From positions 62,001 to 126,000 of the forward strand of contig CAWEBN010000005.1 of the NCBI GenBank assembly GCA_963807305.1: a stretch of DNA of 64,000 nucleotides, written 5' to 3'. Below the pieces are notes generated by a model. That model had not been told where the DNA came from. It saw only the letters and a program-made list of their open reading frames with translations, and made no database searches. This DNA is from JAOPZW01 sp963807305. GTDB lineage: Bacteria; Actinomycetota; Thermoleophilia; Solirubrobacterales; Solirubrobacteraceae. Made by a program: the position numbers and the translations under genes. Each line of letters opens with the position of its first letter. Positions within the stretch are counted from its first letter, which is position 1. Of this stretch, positions 10,078 to 17,665 are shown piece by piece.

Positions 10078-11414
10078 TCGACGTCGCCGACCTCCAGGGC
10101 GGGATCGTCCGGGGCTACGGCAAGTGCTTCGGCTTCGCCCGCCACCTCTTCGCCCGCGTGCGCGAGCCGCGCTCCGCGCGCGCCTTCCTGGCGGCTCTCG
10201 CCGACCCGGTGACGACCGAGCAGGAGTGGGCGGGCCACCCCGAGACGACGCTGAACGTCGCGCTCTCCCATCGCGCGCTCGCCGCGCTCGAGCTGCCGGC
10301 ATGGATCCTCGACGGCTTCCCGCGGGAGCTGCGCGAGGGCATGGCGGCGCGCGCCGACCGCCTCGGCGACGACCCCGCCACGTGGGAGGACGACCTGCGC
10401 GACCTCGAGGTCCTCATCGTCGTCCATGCGCAGAGCGCGGACGCGCTCGAGGCCGAGGCGGCACACTGGGAGCGCGAGCTGCGCGCCCAGGGCAGCGGGC
10501 TCGAGCTGGCCCACGTCCAGCCCGCCGGGCTGCTCGGCAGGCAGCGCGAGCACTTCGGCTTCACCGATGGCTTCTCTCAGCCGGCCATCGAGGGCGTGGT
10601 CCGCGAGGACGTCCGCGGCCAGGGCATCCCCTACAAGCGCGCGCCGTGGTGGCCGTGGAGCCGAACGCAATGGCGCGCGGTCAAGCCCGGCGAGTTCATC
10701 CTCGGCTATGAGGACGAGGATCGCGGCCCCGCGCCCGCGCCGCCCGCACCGTTCGACCGCAACGCGAGCTTCATGGTGTGGCGCAAGCTGCACCAGGACG
10801 TCGCGGGCTTCCGCGCCCAGCTCGCCCGGCAGGCGCAGCACCTGGGGCTCGACGAGGAACTCGTCGCGGCCAAGCTCGTCGGGCGCTGGCGCGACGGCAG
10901 CCCGCTCGTCCTGCGCCCCGACGGCCCCGACCAGGCGCTGGGCGACGACAAGCGGCGCGCCAACGACTTCCGCTACGGCGACGACCAGCTCGGCCTGCGC
11001 TGCCCGCGCGGGGCCCACGTCCGCCGCGCCAACCCGCGCGACACGCTCGGCTGGGAGGGTCGCCTCACCGCGCGCCACCGGATCCTGCGCCGCGGGATGC
11101 CGTACGGGCCCGCGCTGGCCGAGGGCGAGCCGGACGACGGCGAGGCGCGCGGGCTGCTCTTCGTCTGCCTGCAGGCCTCGATCGCGCGCCAGTTCGAGAT
11201 CGTCCAGTCGCAGTGGTGCAACGACGGCAACGCCTTCGGCCTTGGCCGCGAGGCCGACCCGATCACCGGGCCCGCCGGCGGCGAGGTGCGCCACATCATC
11301 GAGGGCGACCCGCCGCAGGTGGTCGCGCCGCTGCGCAGCTACGTGGAGTGCCGCGGCGGCGAGTACCTCGTTGTCCCGGCCGTGAGCGCTCTGCGAGCGC
11401 TGCCCGCACTCTGA
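10074..11414 (+). CDS. DyP-type haem peroxidase
   Basis: 446 residues. The DyP fingerprint GFTDG lies at 162-166 within FGFTDGFSQPAIEGV, with distal Asp165; the proximal haem ligand is His315 in RCPRGAHVRRANPR. The DyP domain fills the whole protein, starting at DVADLQGGIVRGYGK. No Tat or Sec signal is visible, so it is probably cytosolic or encapsulated; no encapsulin gene lies in the window. GTG 10074 overlaps the preceding gene by 4 bases and fits the first conserved residues; the longer open frame upstream is not coding. Predicted to oxidise bulky organic substrates with peroxide. The physiological substrate is unknown. Confidence 0.92.
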   Translation: MIDVADLQGGIVRGYGKCFGFARHLFARVREPRSARAFLAALADPVTTEQEWAGHPETTLNVALSHRALAALELPAWILDGFPRELREGMAARADRLGDDPATWEDDLRDLEVLIVVHAQSADALEAEAAHWERELRAQGSGLELAHVQPAGLLGRQREHFGFTDGFSQPAIEGVVREDVRGQGIPYKRAPWWPWSRTQWRAVKPGEFILGYEDEDRGPAPAPPAPFDRNASFMVWRKLHQDVAGFRAQLARQAQHLGLDEELVAAKLVGRWRDGSPLVLRPDGPDQALGDDKRRANDFRYGDDQLGLRCPRGAHVRRANPRDTLGWEGRLTARHRILRRGMPYGPALAEGEPDDGEARGLLFVCLQASIARQFEIVQSQWCNDGNAFGLGREADPITGPAGGEVRHIIEGDPPQVVAPLRSYVECRGGEYLVVPAVSALRALPAL

Positions 11415-11479
11415 CGCCGCGGGTCACAGATCCGCGCCGCGCGCGATGAACACACGACACCGGCGCGGCTGGAACGCGT

Positions 11480-11494
11480 TGGAACACCGTTCCA
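11480..11494. promoter_or_regulatory. Palindrome TGGAAC-N3-GTTCCA, candidate operator
   Basis: A perfect 15-bp inverted repeat (6-bp arms, spacer ACC). A further half-site TGGAAC lies directly upstream at 11470-11475. It sits 66 bases downstream of the peroxidase stop and 49 bases before the doubtful ORF at 11543. It could bind a dimeric regulator, but the protein and target are unknown. Confidence 0.35.
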
Positions 11495-11542
11495 CACCAA
11501 GTCACGCCCTCGGGTCAGACCCACCTTGGAGAGCCAACTGCC

Positions 11543-11782
11543 ATGACGAGTCGCGAACACGCCCGCCGCCTGATGCTGATCCTCCTCACCAGCGAGGGAA
11601 CGGCGCTCCGCAAGGCCGCGGACGACCGGATGATGCGGCGTGAGCGACTCGTGGGGGGTGGCGACGGCATCCGGGGGACCGGCGGCACGGAGGTCTCCGG
11701 GGAGGCACGCGAGCGCGGTGTGGAGGAGTGGCGGTTGTGGGCCGCGCTCCCCCCGCTAGGGGCCGCGCCACGCGCGCCGTAG
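11543..11782 (+). CDS. Possible small protein, doubtful
   Basis: 79 codons from ATG 11543. The first 35 residues are plausible helical sequence (REHARRLMLILLTSEGTAL), but the remainder is Gly/Arg/Pro-rich and looks like chance translation. A weak GGAGAG lies about 10 bases upstream. No family recognised. Listed only because it is the best frame in a 609-base gap. Confidence 0.2.
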   Translation: MTSREHARRLMLILLTSEGTALRKAADDRMMRRERLVGGGDGIRGTGGTEVSGEARERGVEEWRLWAALPPLGAAPRAP

Positions 11783-12023
11783 GGGTCTGACTTCGCGAGA
11801 ACCTTCATCGCGCCGGAGGGGTTGCGCCCCTCGGTCCAGCGGAGCGGTGAACGACGGCGAGCAGGGCCGCCGGGGGGCACCTCCAGGCGGACGAGGGTCG
11901 GGCTATCCGGGGGGACGGCCCGGCCCCCTCGCCACGTGCCGGCCACGCGCTCCGGCCCCCATCGCATCCCTCCGGGGGCTGGAGCCGTGGCGGGCAACAG
12001 CGACACGCAGAGCCCGCCACACC

Positions 12024-12605
12024 ATGCAACGCATCCGCTCGAACACCAGGCTCGGAACCCTCATCGCCACCACGGTGCCGGTGACGGCTCTCGGCGTGGT
12101 CGCGGGCATGGGGCTCGGGGCGCCGCTGCTCGTCTGCGGACCCGTGGCGCTCGCGGTCGGCTTGGGGCTGGGCGCGCTGCTCGCCGCCGGCATCCGCCTG
12201 ATGCCCGAGCAGGCTCAGGGCGGCCAGGTGCACAGCTTCGGCGTCCGCGCGCTCCTCGCCCGCGCCGCGCACGAGACCCGCCCGGCGCTCACCGACGTGG
12301 ACGTGCGCGTCGACGTCGCGCCGACGCGGCTGCGCACGGTGGGCGATCCGGAGTGCCTGCACCGCGCGCTGACCGACCTCATCGTGCACGCCGCCCGGCG
12401 CTCGCCGCCCGGCGGCATGGTCACGCTGGCCGCGCGCTCAGCGCCGCACGGCGTGCGCCTGGAGGTCGTCGACGAGGGCAGCGGCGCCTGCGGCGAGAAC
12501 CTCACGCAGGCGCGGCGGATCGTGGGCCGCCACGGCGGCGAGCTGCGCGCCGAGCGCGCGCGGCCCTATGGCTGTCGCGTGGTCGTCGAGCTGCCCGGCG
12601 TTTAG
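12024..12605 (+). CDS. Membrane-anchored HATPase-domain protein, degenerate histidine-kinase-like
   Basis: 193 residues. Two hydrophobic segments fill residues ~10-55 (LGTLIATTVPVTALGVVAG, then a second Ala/Leu/Gly run). The rest resembles a GHKL ATPase domain: ALTDLIVHAARRSPPGG where the N box should be (His where the conserved Asn is expected), VVDEGSG as the G1 box, and RRIVGRHGGELRAE near the end. No phospho-accepting His region precedes it. So it looks like a kinase relic or a non-catalytic sensor. ATG 12024 places the membrane segments at the N-terminus. Its stop overlaps the convergent aldehyde dehydrogenase stop. No response regulator is adjacent; an orphan one lies at 28607. Confidence 0.65.
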   Translation: MQRIRSNTRLGTLIATTVPVTALGVVAGMGLGAPLLVCGPVALAVGLGLGALLAAGIRLMPEQAQGGQVHSFGVRALLARAAHETRPALTDVDVRVDVAPTRLRTVGDPECLHRALTDLIVHAARRSPPGGMVTLAARSAPHGVRLEVVDEGSGACGENLTQARRIVGRHGGELRAERARPYGCRVVVELPGV

Positions 12606-14041
12606 CTCAGCGACGCCATGACGTGCTTGACGTGCGTGTAGTCCTCCAGGGCGTACATCGACAGGTCCTTGCCGTAGCCGGACTGGCCGTAGCCGCCGTG
12701 GGGCATCTCGCTGGCCAGCGGGATGTGGTCGTTGATCCAGACGCAGCCGAAGCGCAACGCGTTGGAGACGCGCAGAGCGCGGCCGACGTCGCGGGTCCAC
12801 ACCGAGGCCGCCAGGCCGTAGGGCGTGCCGTTGGCCCACTTGATGGCCTCCGCCTCGTCGGAGAACGGCTGGACGGTGATGACCGGGCCGAAGATCTCGC
12901 GCTGGATCATCTCGTCGTCCTGCTTGAGCCCGGAAACGACCGTCGGCTGCAGGAAGAAGCCGGGCCGGTCGGGCTCCTGGCCGCCGGTGACGATCTCCGC
13001 GTGCGAGGGCGTGCGCTCGAGGAAGGCCTCGACGCGCTCGCGCTGGCGCGCGGAGTTCAGCGGACCGAGCGTCGTGTCGGCCGACGTGGTGTCACCCATC
13101 ACGTAGCCGTCGGCCTCCTTGGCCAGCCCGCTGACGACGTCGTCGAGGATCGCGCTGGAGGCCAGGACGCGCGTGGCCGCGGTGCAGTCCTGTCCGGCGT
13201 TGTAGTAGCCCGTGCCGGCGATGGTCTCGAGCACGGAGTCGAGGTCGACGTCGTCGAACACGACGACGGGCGCCTTGCCGCCCAGCTCGAGGTGGACCTT
13301 CTTGAGCGTCTTGGCCGCGTGCTCGGCGATCCACTTGCCGGTCTCGACCGAGCCGGTGAGCGAGACCATGTCCACGTCCTCGTGCTCGACCAGCGCGGCG
13401 CCCGGATCGTTGCCGCCGGCGATGACGTTGAGCACGCCCTTGGGCAGGAACTCCGAGGCGATCTCCGCGAGGCGGATGGTGCTCAGCGGCGTGGTGGGCG
13501 CGGGCTTGAGGACGATGGTGTTTCCGGTCGCGAGAGCGGGACCGATCTTCCAGACAGCCATCATGATCGGGTAGTTCCACGGGGCGATCTGGCCGATGAC
13601 GCCGACGGGCTCGCGGCGGATGATCGAGGTGTAGCCCTCGAGGTACTCGCCGGCCGCCTTGCCCTCCATGCAGCGCGCGGCGCCGGCGAAGAAGCGCAGG
13701 TTGTCGACCATCGCCGGGACCTCGTCACCCTTGAACGCCTCGATGGGCTTGCCGGCGTTGGCCGACTCGAGCTCAGCGATCTCGTCGGCGTGCTCCTCGA
13801 GGGCGTCGGCCAGCTTCAGGATCGCCAGCGCGCGCTCGCCGGGCGTGGTCGTGCCCCAGCCGTTCTCGAACGCGGTCCGCGCGGCCTTGACGGCGCGCTC
13901 GACGTCCTCCTGCGTGGAGCTCGGCGCCTGCGCGATCTCCTCGCCGGTGGCCGGGTTCAGGACGGGGTCGGTGGCGCCTTCGGCAGCGTCGACCGACTCG
14001 CCGTCGATGAAGTTCTTGAAGGTCTGCGTGGCGGTGGCCAT
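12602..14041 (-). CDS. NAD-dependent aldehyde dehydrogenase, gamma-aminobutyraldehyde dehydrogenase-like
   Basis: 479 residues, the full ALDH length. Catalytic residues are Asn156 (APWNYP), Glu252 (ELGGKAPVV) and Cys286 (NAGQDCTA); the coenzyme loop is SLTGSVETGKW at ~227. The GQDC pattern and overall spacing fit the PatD/aminobutyraldehyde dehydrogenase branch, which turns 4-aminobutanal from putrescine into GABA. ATG 14041 has a clear GAGGAG ribosome site 7-8 bases upstream. It stands alone on the minus strand; no putrescine transaminase gene is next to it, so the exact substrate is inference. Confidence 0.9.
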   Translation of the reverse strand: MATATQTFKNFIDGESVDAAEGATDPVLNPATGEEIAQAPSSTQEDVERAVKAARTAFENGWGTTTPGERALAILKLADALEEHADEIAELESANAGKPIEAFKGDEVPAMVDNLRFFAGAARCMEGKAAGEYLEGYTSIIRREPVGVIGQIAPWNYPIMMAVWKIGPALATGNTIVLKPAPTTPLSTIRLAEIASEFLPKGVLNVIAGGNDPGAALVEHEDVDMVSLTGSVETGKWIAEHAAKTLKKVHLELGGKAPVVVFDDVDLDSVLETIAGTGYYNAGQDCTAATRVLASSAILDDVVSGLAKEADGYVMGDTTSADTTLGPLNSARQRERVEAFLERTPSHAEIVTGGQEPDRPGFFLQPTVVSGLKQDDEMIQREIFGPVITVQPFSDEAEAIKWANGTPYGLAASVWTRDVGRALRVSNALRFGCVWINDHIPLASEMPHGGYGQSGYGKDLSMYALEDYTHVKHVMASLS

Positions 14042-14140
14042 CGCGGCGTTCTCCTCTACTCGGGGCTGTTCGGAACGTAGCACCGGCGGTTGTGCCGCAC
14101 GGGCGAATCTCGCGGGCGGCCGTGCGCCGCCCCGGATGAC

Positions 14141-14386
14141 CTACTGGAGGTAGCCCTCGACTGTGTCGGAGTCGCGCAGCGAGGCATCGTCGGGGTTGAG
14201 CCCGGCGCGCTCGCGGGCGCGCCGCTGGCGCAGCAGGTCCCAGTACTTGTCGAGCTCGACGCGGACGCGCTCCAGCCGCGCGTGCTCCTCGGGGCCGAGG
14301 CCGTCACCCTCGGCGTGCGCCTCCAGCAGGCGGTGCTCCTCGGCGACGAGCTGCTCGATGTGGTTCGTCACGCGCGTGTCGTCCAT
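14141..14386 (-). CDS. DUF2630 family protein
   Basis: 81 residues, matching the usual length of this small actinobacterial family of unknown function. Features are NHIEQLVAEEHRLLEAH near the N-terminus, KYWDLLRQRRARERAGLNPD in the middle and the terminal VEGYLQ. It is almost wholly helical and charged, with coiled-coil character. ATG 14386 lies 16 bases downstream of a deleted SDR remnant on the same strand, with which it may once have been co-transcribed. No function can be assigned. Confidence 0.88.
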   Translation of the reverse strand: MDDTRVTNHIEQLVAEEHRLLEAHAEGDGLGPEEHARLERVRVELDKYWDLLRQRRARERAGLNPDDASLRDSDTVEGYLQ

Positions 14387-14402
14387 CGCCTGAGCGTACC
14401 GA

Positions 14403-14531
14403 TCAGACGAACTTGGGATCGAGCGTCATCCCGCCGTCGACGAAGAGCGTCGCCCCGACCATGGCGCGCCGCCCCTCGAGCAGCCGCGCGTCGGGTGGAT
14501 GCAGGCGGAAGTCGTGATCGGGCACCGTCAC
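14403..14531 (-). pseudogene. Short-chain dehydrogenase remnant: N- and C-termini joined by an internal deletion
   Basis: A 42-codon frame from GTG 14531. The first 25 residues (ending LLEGRRAMV) look like the start of a glucose-1-dehydrogenase-like SDR just before its TGxxxGIG loop. The last 17 (GATLFVDGGMTLDPKFV) are the standard SDR C-terminus. The ~220 residues that should lie between are missing, and the join falls where both ends would encode a TGA-like motif, so a short-homology deletion is likely. The product would be non-functional. Confidence 0.75.
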
Positions 14532-14557
14532 GGCCTACCTCACTAAGCTGCCCGGCG

Positions 14558-14971
14558 ATGCCCTACTTCAAGGACGCCGAGGACGTCTACGCCAACCTCG
14601 GGCGGCTCTTCGAGGACATCATCGCCGACGAGGACCTGCGCTCGCGCTTCCAGGGCGCCGACACCGTCTTCCAGTACCGCATGCGCCGGCCCGATTCGCA
14701 GGTGACGGTCAAGGCGCTCGGCGAGGAAGAGCCGCAGGTCGAGTTCGGCATCACCAAGCTGCAGCCCGAGGTCGTCCTGGCCATGGACGCCGACACCGCC
14801 CACCGCTTCTGGCTGGGCAAGGTCAACGTCACCGTGGCGCTGGCGCGCGGACAGATCAGCGCGCGCGGGCCGGTGGCCAAGATCCTCAAGCTCGTCCCGC
14901 TGGTCAAGCCGGTGCAGACGCGCTACGAGGCTCAGCTCGAGGCCGCCGGGCGCTCGGACCTCAACGCGTAG
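14558..14971 (+). CDS. SCP2 sterol-binding domain protein
   Basis: 137 residues, about one SCP2 domain. It opens PYFKDAEDVYANLGRLFEDI and carries FGITKLQPEVVLAMDADTAH and FWLGKVNVTVALARGQISARG, followed by KILKLVPLVKPV, the usual pattern of these lipid-carrier domains. No signal or extra domain. ATG 14558 starts 26 bases from the divergent SDR remnant. The 3' end overlaps the convergent acetyltransferase by 40 bases. Likely binds or presents a hydrophobic ligand such as an acyl-CoA; partner enzyme unknown. Confidence 0.85.
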   Translation: MPYFKDAEDVYANLGRLFEDIIADEDLRSRFQGADTVFQYRMRRPDSQVTVKALGEEEPQVEFGITKLQPEVVLAMDADTAHRFWLGKVNVTVALARGQISARGPVAKILKLVPLVKPVQTRYEAQLEAAGRSDLNA

Positions 14972-15483
14972 CGGTACTCCACGAGCGCGAGGTCGGGCCC
15001 CGGGTCGTGGAAGCTCTCGCCGACCTGCGCCCAGCCTTCGCGCTCGTAGAAGCGCCGCGCGCGGTCCTGACCCGCCGGGGTGAACAGGCGCAGCTCCGTG
15101 TACCCGCGCTCGCGCGCGGCCTCGACGGCGGCGGCGTTCAGCGTCCGCGCGAGGCCCGTTCCCCAGAACTCCCGCCCGACGAACAGGTTGCGCAGGTGCG
15201 CGAGCGCCCGGCCGGGTACCGGATGCGGGGCACGCGCGGCCGGCAGGATGGTGACCTGGCCGGCCAGCGCGCCGTCCTCCGACTCGGCGACCAGGCACCA
15301 GACGTCGTCGTCGGCGAGCAGGGCGCGCAGCGCCTCGGTCTCGTGCGCGAGCGAAGGCGCTCTCCAGTCCGGCGGGGCGAACGAGCGGTAGACCCCGACA
15401 CCGTCGACGACGGCGCGGGCGAGCGCCTGCACGTCGGCGTCCGTCGCCGGACGCAGTTGGAAGGCGGACACGTGGTCTGACAT
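14932..15483 (-). CDS. GNAT-family N-acetyltransferase
   Basis: 183 residues. The acetyl-CoA site is LRNLFVGREFWGTGLARTLN (the Q/RxxGxG/A loop is REFWGTGLA). The fold continues with GYTELRLFTPAGQDRARRFY and ends in FYEREGWAQVGE, typical of this family. ATG 15483 chosen; the frame upstream is low-complexity. Convergent with the SCP2 gene, with 40 bases of overlap. Acceptor substrate unknown. Confidence 0.85.
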   Translation of the reverse strand: MSDHVSAFQLRPATDADVQALARAVVDGVGVYRSFAPPDWRAPSLAHETEALRALLADDDVWCLVAESEDGALAGQVTILPAARAPHPVPGRALAHLRNLFVGREFWGTGLARTLNAAAVEAARERGYTELRLFTPAGQDRARRFYEREGWAQVGESFHDPGPDLALVEYRYALRSERPAASS

Positions 15484-15550
15484 ACCCGGCAAGCCGGCGG
15501 CGGTCGCGGGTTCGTTTCCGCCGCGCCCGAGCCGGGGTAGCCCGGAGGTC

Positions 15551-15952
15551 ATGAAGCTCCTGGTCCTTGCCACTGACCCCGTCGGCGCCGACGACGTGCG
15601 CTCGGCGCTGCCGGACGCCGATCTCGAGGGCTCCGAGGTGCTCGTCGTCTCGCCGGCGGTCAACGAGTCGCCGATGGCCTTCTGGGTCTCGGACTCCGAC
15701 GAGGCGATCGCCGAGGCCGAGTCGGCCGCCGAGCAGACCGCGGCGTCGCTGCGCGACCGCGGCGCGCGGGCGCGCGCCAAGACCGGCGAGAGCGAGCCGC
15801 TCGTCGCCCTCCAGGACGCGCTGGCGACCTACCGAGCCGATCGCGTGCTCGTCTTCGTGCGCGACGAGGACGGCGCGCGCTACCGCGAGGACGACGTGCT
15901 GGGCGAGGCGCAGCGGCGCTTCGGGGTGCCGGTCACCGAGATCGCCCGCTGA
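15551..15952 (+). CDS. Uncharacterised protein, universal-stress-like nucleotide fold
   Basis: 133 residues. It starts MKLLVLATDPVGADDVRSAL, then VLVVSPAVNESPMAFWVSD, a helical AEAESAAEQTAASLRDRG, and ADRVLVFVRDEDGARYREDD. Alternating beta/alpha segments with an LVLAT start suggest a Rossmann-like or universal-stress-like fold, but no ATP-binding motif is present. The ATG has GGAGG about 7 bases upstream. Its 3' end overlaps the convergent epimerase gene by 20 bases. Function unknown. Confidence 0.7.
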   Translation: MKLLVLATDPVGADDVRSALPDADLEGSEVLVVSPAVNESPMAFWVSDSDEAIAEAESAAEQTAASLRDRGARARAKTGESEPLVALQDALATYRADRVLVFVRDEDGARYREDDVLGEAQRRFGVPVTEIAR

Positions 15953-16910
15953 CCGTCAGGCGCAGGGTCTCCTGCGCGTCGTGGCGCGGGCGCCAGCGCA
16001 GCAGGCGCCTCGCCTTGCCCGCGTCCATGAGCACCGGTCGGCGCAGCGCCTCGACCCACGAGGCCTCCTCCGGCAGGAAGGGGAGGTGGGCGACGAGCTC
16101 GGCCGCCGCGTCGACGGCCAGCCTCGGCATCGGCACGGTCCGGTAGCCGATCGCGTCGGCGAGGTCGCTCATCGTGACCTCGCCCGCGGCCGCGAGGTTG
16201 TAGGCGCCGGGCTCCCCGCGCCCGACGACGCCGGCGCGCAGCGCGGTGGCGACGTCGTCGTGATGGACGAGCTGGAAGGGCACGCCGGGGTCGGGGAGGA
16301 CGCCGACGGCGCCGGCCAGCGCCGCCAGCGGGCCGGGCAGGCGCTCCGGCCAGCGCGCCTGCGCGATCAGCGCCGGCGCGTCGGGCCCGGCGACGATGCA
16401 CGGCCGGAAGACCCACGCCTCGGTCTCGCCGCCGCTCAGCGCCTCGTCGAGGACCTCCTCGACCTCCGCCTTGTGGGCGGAATACGGATGGCGCGGATGG
16501 CCGAGCGCCGGGACGTCCTCGGTGATGAGCCCGTCGAGGCCCTCCGGGAAGCCGTAGGCCGCGACGGAGCTCGAGTAGACCAGCCGCTTCGCGTCCGCCG
16601 CCACCGTCGCCTCGAAGACGTTGCGCGAGCCCTCGACGTTGACGTGGCGCGTCTCGTCGCCGGCCTTGAGGACGACGAAGGCCAGGTGCACGACCACGTC
16701 GGCGCCCACGACGAGCCCCTCGACCGACGCGCGGTCCAGGACGTCGCCGCGGCGGTACTCGGTGCGCCTCCAGCCGTGGGCGGCGGGGTCGAAGGGGCGG
16801 CGCGCCATGCCGACGATGCGCCCGACCTCGCGCGAGCGCTCCAGCGAGCGGATGAAGGCCCGGCCGATCTCGCCCGTCGGGCCGGTGACCGCGACGGTGA
16901 GGCCCGCCAT
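15933..16910 (-). CDS. NAD-dependent epimerase/dehydratase (extended SDR)
   Basis: 325 residues. The N-terminal loop GPTGEIGRAF (GxxGxxG) binds NAD(P). VYSSSVAAYG gives the Ser region and YSAHKAEVE the catalytic Tyr-x3-Lys. VHLAFVVLKAGDE and the substrate-domain sequences fit UDP-sugar epimerase-like reductases of broad role. ATG 16910 overlaps the stop of the upstream flavin-barrel gene by 1 base (TGATG), so they form a two-gene operon. Substrate unknown. Confidence 0.88.
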   Translation of the reverse strand: MAGLTVAVTGPTGEIGRAFIRSLERSREVGRIVGMARRPFDPAAHGWRRTEYRRGDVLDRASVEGLVVGADVVVHLAFVVLKAGDETRHVNVEGSRNVFEATVAADAKRLVYSSSVAAYGFPEGLDGLITEDVPALGHPRHPYSAHKAEVEEVLDEALSGGETEAWVFRPCIVAGPDAPALIAQARWPERLPGPLAALAGAVGVLPDPGVPFQLVHHDDVATALRAGVVGRGEPGAYNLAAAGEVTMSDLADAIGYRTVPMPRLAVDAAAELVAHLPFLPEEASWVEALRRPVLMDAGKARRLLRWRPRHDAQETLRLTVSGRSR

Positions 16911-17629
16911 CAGCCGGCGTGCGCGGCGTGCACGGGGTCGCCGACCCGGTGCGGACGCAGCACCCACACGCCGCGATCCTCGTCGAGGTCGCCGACCACG
17001 TGGAAGCCGCGCCGGCCCGGCGCATCCGCGCACAGGCAGGCCAGGCCGGGCTCGATCGGAGCGCCGACCGGGTCGGCGTCGACGAGCACCCGGCCCGCGT
17101 CGCGCTCGGCACGCACCGGGACCCGGACGGCGAACGGGAACCCGTCGGGGCCGACGAAGGCCAGGACGGCGTCGGAGTGGCGGGCGCCGAGCGCGTCGAG
17201 GCGCTCGTCCCAGACGCTGCCGCCGCCCGCGGGGGGCGCGTGGCCGACCTCGGGCTCCTCGTTGTGGGCCGAGCGGACCTCGTCGACGTGCGCGTCGTAG
17301 AGCTGCGGCTCGGCCTCGAGGTCGCTGCCGGGCCACACGTAGACGCGCTCGGGGAGGACGTGGACGTCGATCTCCCGGGCGGCGCCGCGGTCCTCGGGGT
17401 GCGCGGTCCCCTGCACGAGGATCATGGCCACGTCGTCGGAGAACAACAGGGCGACCCGGACGTCGGCCTCCACGCGCGCGATGGTCACGTCGATGCAGCC
17501 ATCGTCCGGCTGATAGCGCGGGGTCAGCGGCCACACGACCGGCTGGCCGCGCCCGTCGATGGTCACGTAGTCGGCGGTGGTCGACCGTCCGAGGACATCC
17601 AGGAGCTCTGCCGGAAGCGACCCCTTCAT
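16910..17629 (-). CDS. Pyridoxamine-5'-phosphate-oxidase-like split-barrel flavoprotein
   Basis: 239 residues. The N-terminal 120 residues have the split-barrel pattern TTADYVTIDGRGQPVVWPLT and FSDDVAMILVQGTAH. A second similar half follows (HSDAVLAFVGPDGFPFAVRV), suggesting a duplicated barrel that could bind FMN or F420. A hydrophilic linker with Ala/Pro/Gly lies between the halves. It is translationally coupled to the epimerase gene downstream. Substrate and cofactor not determined by sequence alone. Confidence 0.72.
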   Translation of the reverse strand: MKGSLPAELLDVLGRSTTADYVTIDGRGQPVVWPLTPRYQPDDGCIDVTIARVEADVRVALLFSDDVAMILVQGTAHPEDRGAAREIDVHVLPERVYVWPGSDLEAEPQLYDAHVDEVRSAHNEEPEVGHAPPAGGGSVWDERLDALGARHSDAVLAFVGPDGFPFAVRVPVRAERDAGRVLVDADPVGAPIEPGLACLCADAPGRRGFHVVGDLDEDRGVWVLRPHRVGDPVHAAHAG

Positions 17630-17665
17630 GACTGTCGCGATCGTAGCGCTCCCCGGGAGGCCTCA

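Larger units (their letters stand above)
11415..12023. other. 609-base region with no confident gene
   Basis: Between the DyP peroxidase stop and the HATPase start. It holds a perfect 15-bp palindrome (11480-11494), a doubtful 79-codon frame (11543-11782) and an imperfect hairpin at 11813-11834 (CCGGAGGGG against CCCCTCGG). The frame from 11847 continues into the HATPase but its N-terminal part is Gly/Pro/Arg-rich and shows no protein-like pattern, so I treat it as non-coding. No RNA gene recognised. Confidence 0.5.
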
